A stretch of DNA of 39,366 nt, from positions 1-39,366 of the forward strand of contig CBDCRK010000040.1 of NCBI GenBank assembly GCA_965220955.1, read 5' to 3'. The position numbers were made by a program, and so were the translations under genes. This document shows, piece after piece, positions 33,770 through 39,366 of the stretch. The notes under the pieces were generated by a model. That model was not told the DNA's origin. It saw only the letters and a list, made by a program, of their open reading frames with translations, and made no database searches. This DNA comes from CBDCRK01 sp965220955 (GTDB lineage Bacteria; Desulfobacterota; Binatia; Bin18; CBDCRK01). Each line of letters starts with the position of its first letter. Within the stretch, counting starts at the first letter, position 1.

Positions 33770-34339
33770 TTATCCCTGCGCCTCGTGGCACACCTCGCGG
33801 ATCACCTCCTCTTTACCAACAAAAAAGCCCCTCATCAAAACAAGAGCTACCTCCTTCATCCTGGGGGAAAGCCTGCGGTACCCCCACAGGCAGCGCCGCT
33901 TGGTTTCTTCCCAGCCGTTACGCTCATAATAAAGGGGCAGGTTAACGTCAAAGTAAGAGATGCTGTCGGCGTCCTTGAGAAGGTCGGAGCGGGGGTCACC
34001 GCCCACCTCATGGCAACACACCAGTCGGCACACCTCTTCGGCGATATCTTGAGGCACACCGCCCTCGTCCATGATTTCCTTGAGAATGATCGCACCGTTG
34101 CGGGCATGGGCGGCCTTGAACACGTCATAGTCCGTAAAGTTAGCCCGCTGCACCTTGCGCGCCTCGACGGCCCGGTCGATATCATGCCCGAGGGCGACGA
34201 TCTGCAGCGCCTCATCGGCGTCTGGCTCGAGCCGCAGCAGCCATTCAAGGGTGTTTTCGGCGTGGCGAGGGTCTTCCGGCACACTGGACCCGGACACAAC
34301 GGCTCTGATCCTTTGCTTGGTATGGTCGATGCTATTCAT
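33770..34339 (-). CDS. HD-domain-like protein (DUF4202-like hydrolase)
   Basis: A soluble protein of about 189 residues with HD-type metal ligand spacing: H in DPRHAENTLEWL, the HD pair in LGHDIDRA, and further histidines in AAHARNG and CCHEVGGD. The spacing fits an HD phosphohydrolase-like fold; I am not certain of the subfamily. The ATG at 34339 is preferred (GGAG upstream). The substrate is unknown. It lies just upstream of infA on the same strand. Confidence 0.7.
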   Translation of the reverse strand: MNSIDHTKQRIRAVVSGSSVPEDPRHAENTLEWLLRLEPDADEALQIVALGHDIDRAVEARKVQRANFTDYDVFKAAHARNGAIILKEIMDEGGVPQDIAEEVCRLVCCHEVGGDPRSDLLKDADSISYFDVNLPLYYERNGWEETKRRCLWGYRRLSPRMKEVALVLMRGFFVGKEEVIREVCHEAQG

Positions 34340-34460
34340 GGTCACGGCAGCTCCACACTCTCCGGGCGGTTTCACCATTCATGACGAAGAAGAAAAGAAC
34401 GCGCCAATACGCGCGCAGTGTTTCACTCCCCGTCATAAGCCATATCTTGTTGAGGTCGTA

Positions 34461-34682
34461 TCACTTGATGAGCTGCGTACCACAATCTACGCAGAACTTA
34501 TCCCTACCACGTCGTCGCCTGGCGTGACTGTCTTCGCTACAGCGTTTTGCAGGGATCTGCACGTTAACCACATTGCCACACTTGGGGCAATACCGTACCG
34601 GCACATTGATCCGCCTGTGGTTAAAGTTGGGGCAGCGGGAAGCGTCTCTGGGGGCAATTTTCCCGACACCTTGGGGGTTCAT
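34461..34682 (-). CDS. Small zinc-ribbon protein
   Basis: A 73-residue frame with two zinc-knuckle pairs: YCPKCGN and FCVDCGTQLIK. An Arg-rich stretch (HARRRRGRDK) lies between them. The CPxCG...CxxCG pattern is that of the widespread zinc-ribbon domains. It reads upstream of the HD-like gene. No function can be assigned. Confidence 0.6.
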   Translation of the reverse strand: MNPQGVGKIAPRDASRCPNFNHRRINVPVRYCPKCGNVVNVQIPAKRCSEDSHARRRRGRDKFCVDCGTQLIK

Positions 34683-34733
34683 CGGCAGTGCCTGATAATA
34701 CAGAGGATTCTTTACGAGGTCTCGTGGAGGTAG

Positions 34734-35000
34734 TCAATGGACAAGGTTGAGATTGGGTTTCCCCAGGAGACGAACCTCAATAGGTATCTGGGGTGTCCCT
34801 GTCAGGTGGCGCAAGAGGAGGCCGTCCTTAAGGCCCCATCTGACAAACTCGGCCACTGTCCGGCCCCCTATCTGCTCAAAAGCAACCTGCCTCGTCCCCT
34901 CCGGGGCAATCATTCTCTCGCTTTCCTGGTCTTCCTTAAAATCCAACCGGGTCAACAGGTCAAAGATGGATTCAAACCGTAATATTTCTCGTTCGGTCAT
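34734..35000 (-). CDS. Hypothetical protein, 88 residues
   Basis: Soluble frame starting MTEREILRFESIFDLL (ATG at 35000) with an amphipathic helical middle (GGRTVAEFVRWGLKDGLLLRHL). The family is not recognised. It reads in the same direction as the zinc-ribbon, HD-like and infA genes, so the four may be transcribed together. The longer TTG-like frame upstream is not supported. Confidence 0.5.
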   Translation of the reverse strand: MTEREILRFESIFDLLTRLDFKEDQESERMIAPEGTRQVAFEQIGGRTVAEFVRWGLKDGLLLRHLTGTPQIPIEVRLLGKPNLNLVH

Positions 35001-35409
35001 AGTTAAAACCCTAGGCCCTCTGTCTTGTGCTGTCAAGTCTGGAGTCCTTGTTAGCGAGGCGCCACATTGGCCAACCTTGCTTGCGCAATTTGAGCACCTT
35101 TTCTCTCCTTGCCTATCTTATCTCCTCCCTTTGCTCGTTCGTCCAGTGTCGGTCGTTCTCTCGGACTTTTTCTATGTTTTTGTGGGGAGCAGTAAAAGCA
35201 GAAGGCAAAGGGCAGAAGTATATGAAGAGCTACTGACTTCTTTCCCTTTGCTTTTTGCTTTCAAGAGAAGAGGTGTAATATCTTTACTCCAAGGTAGAGA
35301 GAATGAGTCGGCGACAGTTGCGTTTCGCGGTGATCTCTTACGCGGTGCTCTTCCTTTAAGCGAAGCGTCCGTGAGCGAACGCAGTGAGCCGAGCTTGCAC
35401 AGTAAGCAA
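35001..35409. other. Intergenic stretch left of the IS element, no gene seen
   Basis: About 400 bases without a convincing frame. It holds short self-similar pieces such as GCGAAGCG and GCGAACGC near 35355-35385. A 231-codon plus-strand frame crossing it is low-complexity in amino acid use and mostly antisense to the hypothetical gene, so I do not count it. Confidence 0.4.
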
Positions 35410-36875
35410 CTAAGCTGGACTTTGTCCAATCATGCAGCATAGCACACTACATCAGTTAAGCGGTCAAACAATGAGCGCGGGATTTTAATCACATCACTGT
35501 TTAGAGTCGACGTTGAAAAATGGCACTGAGTCCACAAATGTCTACGCACCAAGGCAATAGCATCAGAGAAGGTAGGCTGCTCTTTGGTGTACCAGGCAGC
35601 CGTGCGCACTACTTTGGTGCCCATCTTGATCCAGTGCCCAGCCACCAAGGTCACCAAGGCATACAGAGCCAGCAAGGTTGGGGTGGTGCGAGCGATGGCT
35701 AGGTCGTTCCACTGTCGTTGAGTCTCAAAGCCCAGATGGGCGCTCGCGTCTCTTCGAAGGTGACTTCCAGGGTCCATCTACGCACGAACCACTGCAGGAT
35801 TTGTTTTGGGGTATGGGCCAGATTAGTCCAGAGCAGAGCCTGAGGGTCAAACTGGCCCTGCGGGTCACGAATCAACACCCAGCGAATCTGAACGGGAGGC
35901 ATGGCGGTGTGATACCAAACGGTGGTGTCCGTACAGACTTCCACTCTGCGCTCTCTACCCCCATACCAGTTCTTGATGCTCAGCTGCCTCCAGGTGAGCT
36001 GGGGTTGGTTGAGCAGGTGCTGGAGGGTGGGACGGCGCGCCCCTTTGAGCCGTGGCCTGCCTTGTTGAGCTGGCCGGCGCTCTGGCGCGGGGTCGTACAG
36101 GACTGCATCCAGGCTCAGCCGGGTGATCAGGCTGACCCCTTTGAGCTCACTGACCCGCTTGAGCAAGATGATCACGGCAAAACTACTATCGGCCACAAAG
36201 ACCCTCTCCCGCCCCGGCAGCCAGCGACGCACCAACTCAATGGCCTGCTAGGCACGCTCGGTCAGTTTATGGTGTGCACGCCCACGCTGGTGGTAGAAGC
36301 GCTCCGAAGCACACAAAGCCGTCAGAAAGGGCAACGCCCACACCCGCTTAGCCCACTCAATTTCTACCAGCAGTGCACAGCAAAGCCACCGCAGCCCCCT
36401 GGCTTTAACAAAATGCGAGTGCGAAGAACGCACCGGATCACGGTAGATCCCCTTGGCTTTGATCTTTTCCCCACCTCGCCTCTCAATGGTGTCATCCAGA
36501 CAAAAGACCACCACCCCTAGGGGAACCACAACCTTGAGCAACAGGCAGAGCAAAATACGACTTGCCCCCACACTAGACCACAGAGCACGGTTGAGCACCC
36601 GATGGTAATTCTGAAAGTGCTTCTCTTCACTCAACCCCATTACCCGCAAGGTCGCACTGACCGTGCGTTTGCCGGGGGCGAGCAACGCGCCGACAATGAG
36701 CACTTTAGCATGTTCCCAAACGCCCTTGGAAAACAATGGAGCAAACTCTATAATCAGGCTTGTCAACTCGAAAGGCAGTTTCAGCCTATCAGACCTCTCT
36801 TGGCGGAGTGGTCGTTAGCTTATACTGCCTTTTGTTTTAGCTTCATAGATCCTTAATGGATAAAGTCCAGCTAAG
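35410..36875 (-). mobile_element. IS701-type insertion sequence with terminal repeats and target duplication
   Basis: The element runs from 35415 to 36870. Its ends are CTGGACTTTGTCCA (35415-35428) and, inverted, TGGATAAAGTCCAG (36857-36870), differing at one position. CTAAG flanks both ends directly (35410-35414 and 36871-36875), a target duplication that contains the YTAR-type sequence known for IS701. Its only gene is a broken transposase. The length of about 1.46 kb is typical. Confidence 0.85.
35430..36766 (-). pseudogene. IS701-family DDE transposase, broken
   Basis: The reading frame starts at 36766 (MTSLIIEFAPLF) and shows the first catalytic Asp in FCLDDTIERRGG and SHSHFVKARGLRW. 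It hits TAG at 36248-36250 and resumes in the same frame with VFVADSSFA, the second Asp region, and ends with WTLEVTFEETRA carrying the Glu. It then shifts frame near 35740 and finishes as HLGFETQRQWNDLAIARTTP to the stop at 35430. One nonsense codon and one frameshift make it inactive. Confidence 0.85.
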
Positions 36876-36902
36876 GTGAAGTCTGAAAAGGATTATCCCA
36901 GT

Positions 36903-38055
36903 TTAAGTCATCACAGCCGGGCGGATCAAGATGTCCCATTTGGGCCACAAGGGATTACGCGCCAAGCGCGCTTCGACCGCTCGCATGGCGGTTTTGGTCA
37001 GCGACACGCCTGTGTGGTAGACCGTGCGGCTGAGGGAGAGCACTGGCTGAGACCCCTTCCCAGTCATTGTTTTGGCCCATTGGAGCCTCGTCTCGCTATC
37101 AAAAAGCTGTGTACCATGCCAATGCAGCTCTAAAATACCCCAGCACCGCTCGGTCGGATTGTACTTGCTGTGATAGGGCGGGTAATAGAGCAGCTGAATC
37201 AGGATACCGATCTGCTCGACAAATTGCACCATACGGTGGAGAAACTGTGTGCGCATGCCGCTACTTTCTGGCCCGTTATCCATTTTGAGCTGGACCAGCT
37301 TGATCAACCCTTGCGCAGACTCCCCCAGCCCATCCCACCACGTCGCCAGCGTATCAACAATAAAATCACTGGTCTTGGCGGAACTGCCAAAGCTCAGATA
37401 GAGTTGGTCCTGGTCTTCGTCGAGGATGCCACACGGATGGTATTTTTCCTGAGAGTCCAGATCGTGATCGCACGCTTGTGATCGCCGCGCGGACGCCCGC
37501 TTGGCGGAAAGTCCCCGATTTTCATCCTGGCTTTACCGTCGAGGCTCAAGCGCTTGACGGTCTGGGCTGAGGCCGCCGTGGGGTCTTTTTTAAATATTGT
37601 CGAAAATCGCCTCGGTTTGTTTGATCTTTTTGCGGGGCTTGGCTTTGATCACTTTGCGCAGCCGATACCCCAACCGGTTCAACACTCCCGCCATAGTGCT
37701 GGGGGCTGCCAACTGCTCCTCGCCAAAGCCCTGCGCCCGCAATGCGGCCAATGCGGCCTGCGCCGTCAGCCGCGTATACGCCACCCGTACTGCGAAACGT
37801 TGGGTCTTGCTGGGCATGTGCTTCCGCTAAGTCCCTCAGCGCGGCGGCGGCCTGCGGCTGCTTCTCTTCCCACCGCGGGCGTTCACTATAGGCCGCTTGC
37901 GCTCTCACACAAAGGATCTCCCTGCGCTGCTCCGCTAGCCCCACTGCCACCGCTTCACGGTTCCAGCCACACACGCTCTCCGCCTGCCGGGCGCTGCCCT
38001 GGCAGTATTTCACTGTCATCTCGGCCTCAAAGGCCCGCCGCGCCGCTCCCGTCAT
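36903..38055 (-). pseudogene. ISAzo13-family transposase, broken by several frameshifts
   Basis: The N-terminus from 38055 (TGAARRAFEAEMTVKYCQGS, then AHAQQDPTFRST) shifts frame to VAYTRLTAQAALAALRAQGF and GYRLRKVIKAKPRKKIKQTEAIF. A further part, SLDGKARMKIGDFPPSGRPRGDHK, is still legible around 37485-37550. The C-terminal domain is intact from 37307: QLKMDNGPESSGMRTQFL, LLYYPPYHSKYNPTERCWG and the end AVEARLARNPLWPKWDI. The order of pieces is that of a full ISAzo13 transposase. It abuts the IS701 element; I could not find terminal repeats for it. Confidence 0.82.
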
Positions 38056-38319
38056 CTTCGAGGCCGCCAGCCGCAGGTCTTGAATCTGCCCGGGGCTGAG
38101 CCACGCTACTCAACGATTCCCTCTCCACATGCTGCCTCGCCCTCCTTATACCTGATCATTCACTTGGGCCTATTATTCGGTACTATCTCTTCTGAAAATC
38201 ACCTTAGCGCAGCGTTAGTCAGCGAGGCGAAGCCGAGCGGGTCCCCGAACGGGCCCGGCCATAGGCTGGAATTAAGCGAAGTGCTAGATAGCGGGCTTGT
38301 CCCGCAACCGGGATAGGTC
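38056..38319. other. Spacer between the transposase relic and lptA relic, no gene seen
   Basis: This is where lptC would normally lie upstream of lptA, but no LptC-like frame is legible. It contains short GC palindromic pieces around 38220-38315. Confidence 0.35.
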
Positions 38320-38876
38320 ATGGTTTTGTCCATTTGCCTGCTCATTTGTAACTTGCTGTTTTGGATTCTAGTGCCCTCCCCTGATGGTCTAGGATCTCAA
38401 GAGAAGCCAAAAGGGGTAGATACGGAGCAGTACCCGGGCGCGGGTAGAGGGAAGAACCTATCCGACACCTTCTCTCTTACCTCACGAAGCGAGCCGATCT
38501 ACATCTAGGCGGACAGCTTGGAGTTTGACTACCAGGCGAAGCGTATCGTTATATCGTGGCAGCGTGGTGGTTACTCAGGGTGATATGGCGATCCACAGCG
38601 ACGTGCTTACGGTGACTTATTAAGAAGAGGACGAGGGGCAGAGGCTAAGGGAGGTAGTGGCCACGGGCAATGTGGTAGTTACTAAGGAAGACCGCCAGGC
38701 CGGGGGAGAAAAAGCCATGTTTGAGGAGGAGAGCCGTACAGTGACGCTCAGCGGGAACGCAGTGCTGAAGGGCCCAGCCATGGAGATAGAAGGAGAGACC
38801 ATTAGTCTTTCTTGATGAGGGGCGTAGCAAGGTCACGGGCGGTCTCTGTCTGATAGCTCTATCTCTGGAAGGGTGA
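38320..38876 (+). pseudogene. lptA: LPS transport periplasmic protein LptA, decayed
   Basis: LptA bridges LPS across the periplasm. A signal-peptide start (MVLSICLLICNLLFWILV) leads to TFSLTSRSEPIYI, then TAG at 38506-38508, then ADSLEFDYQAKRIV. A one-base insertion near 38555 shifts the frame to RGSVVVTQGDMAIHSDVLTVTY. TAA follows at 38621-38623, then EEDEGQRLREVVATGNVVVTKEDRQAGGEKAMFEEESRTVTLSGNAVLKG (positions 38624-38773). Another shift near 38808 gives FLDEGRSKVTGG. Two stops and two frameshifts make it non-functional. The residue order is plainly that of OstA/LptA-type proteins. Confidence 0.82.
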
Positions 38877-38896
38877 TGCTAAACAATGAGGACTGA

Positions 38897-39049
38897 ACTC
38901 ACAATGTACGCGAAACCCCAGGCATCTGTGACCGGGCCTATATTCTCAACAAGGGGAGCGTGCTTGAAGAGGGCACGCGTATTGATATTGCCATTAGCGA
39001 GAGGGCACGGCAGGTCTATCTCGGGGAGCAATTTCGCCCTTTAAAATAG
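38897..39049 (+). pseudogene. lptB: 3' remnant of the LPS export ATPase gene lptB
   Basis: Fifty codons reading THNVRETPGICDRAYIL, GSVLEEGT and ARQVYLGEQFRPLK, then TAG. This is the C-terminal end of LptB (canonically DHNVRETL...RAYIL and ..VYLG..F). The preceding about 190 codons, with Walker A, signature and Walker B, are absent: only about 20 bases separate this from the end of the lptA relic. A large deletion is the simplest explanation. Confidence 0.82.
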
Positions 39050-39158
39050 CTGTCAGCTATAAGCGATGAGCCGTCAGCTTTTAGGATTAGGAGAAATTGA
39101 TTTAATAATGGATCCCTTCCTTTTTTGGCTGATAGCTGAGGGCTGACAGCGGATAGCT
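39047..39158. repeat. Inverted pair of dispersed repeats before rpoN
   Basis: TAGCTGTCAGCTATAAGCGA begins at the lptB stop codon (39047). An inverse relative, GGCTGATAGCTGAGGGCTGA (39127-39146), ends just before the rpoN start. It is the same family and arrangement as at 26.7 kb. Confidence 0.65.
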
Positions 39159-39167
39159 AAATAGAAT

Positions 39168-39362
39168 ATGGCTTTAGAAATAAAACTCGTACAAAAGCTT
39201 ACCCAGAAGCTAGTCATGACCCCGCAACTGCGGCAGGCGATCAAGATCCTGCAGCTTGCGCGGGCAGAGTTGGAAACCTTGATTGACCAGGAAGCGGCAG
39301 ATAACCCTTTGGTGGAGCGCTACGAGCAAAGCTCGCTGTCTGACGCTTCGCCTAGGACCTGA
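39168..39362 (+). pseudogene. rpoN: RNA polymerase sigma-54 factor, N-terminal part only
   Basis: The 64 codons match region I of RpoN: MALEIKLVQKLTQKLVMTPQ, then LRQAIKILQLARAELETLIDQE and NPLVE. This glutamine/leucine-rich region interacts with enhancer-binding ATPases. A TGA closes the frame at 39360-39362, while RpoN needs about 470 residues. The window ends four bases later, so I cannot see whether the rest continues after a frameshift. The lptA-lptB-rpoN order is the standard one. Confidence 0.78.
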
Positions 39363-39366
39363 TGAG

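Noticed and set aside
33785..34384. 199-codon plus-strand frame
   Set aside because: Antisense to the HD-like gene, which has clear metal-ligand motifs on the other strand.
34747..35442. 231-codon plus-strand frame running into the IS element
   Set aside because: Ser/Arg/Leu-rich without motifs, partly antisense to a more plausible small gene, and crossing the insertion boundary.
35678..36520. 280-codon plus-strand frame
   Set aside because: It is antisense to the IS701 transposase and has no family-like sequence.
37554..38099. 181-codon plus-strand frame
   Set aside because: Antisense shadow of the GC-rich ISAzo13 relic, with low-complexity Pro/Ala/Arg composition.
25541..39362. TAG/TAA recoding (pyrrolysine or alternative code) explaining in-frame stops
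   Set aside because: The same genes also carry frameshifts and deletions, and intact genes here use TAG, TAA and TGA as normal ends.

Overview
The window is a chromosomal segment of a Gram-negative bacterium. Signs of this are a Tat-exported amidase, lipoprotein signals, a remnant lptA-lptB-rpoN locus and the core block smc-ftsY-zapB-zapA-rny-tyrS-era. LLM-family oxidoreductases, a decayed winged-helix/AAA/TPR regulator and this gene order suggest the Desulfobacterota/Tectomicrobia/Rokubacteria neighbourhood. That placement is an inference from gene content, not a phylogeny.

Layout: (1) 1-9.4 kb is accessory metabolism: an amidase, an SDR39U1 epimerase, a TudS-YbgA fusion, a MerR/B12-binding regulator next to an acyl-CoA carboxylase beta subunit, a cysteine synthase and a luciferase-like oxidoreductase. 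(2) 9.2-10.7 kb has an intergenic patch with four hairpins and a solitary BrxD-type (DUF2791) ATPase with no other BREX gene in view. (3) 11.0-20.5 kb is the intact core block for chromosome organisation, SRP receptor, division, RNA decay, Tyr-tRNA charging and ribosome maturation. (4) 20.5-29.5 kb holds a short-chain fatty acid transporter, tRNA m1A methyltransferase, a small zinc-ribbon gene with its own promoter and terminator, an RluA-type pseudouridine synthase, an amber-interrupted mannose-1-phosphate guanylyltransferase, a nuclease/PDZ fusion, a small lipoprotein and a second LLM oxidoreductase. (5) 29.6-39.4 kb is strongly eroded. It has a CHRD gene lacking an export signal, a regulator reduced to its two ends, a fatty-acid hydroxylase stub, a broken IS701-type element with target duplication, a broken ISAzo13-type transposase, and a decayed lptA, a lptB reduced to its 3' end and an rpoN stopped after 64 codons. 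Intact genes among these are a GH31 glycosidase, infA, an HD-like protein and two small ORFs.

The most notable signal is concentrated gene decay in the right third, hitting surface-polysaccharide and LPS-export functions (manC, lptA, lptB) and sigma-54. Next are a CarH-like B12 regulator that keeps its cobalamin-binding residues but lacks the light-state histidine, with 11-bp-phased repeats upstream, and the orphan BrxD-type ATPase. I did not find a complete new multi-gene system, CRISPR array, tRNA or rRNA.
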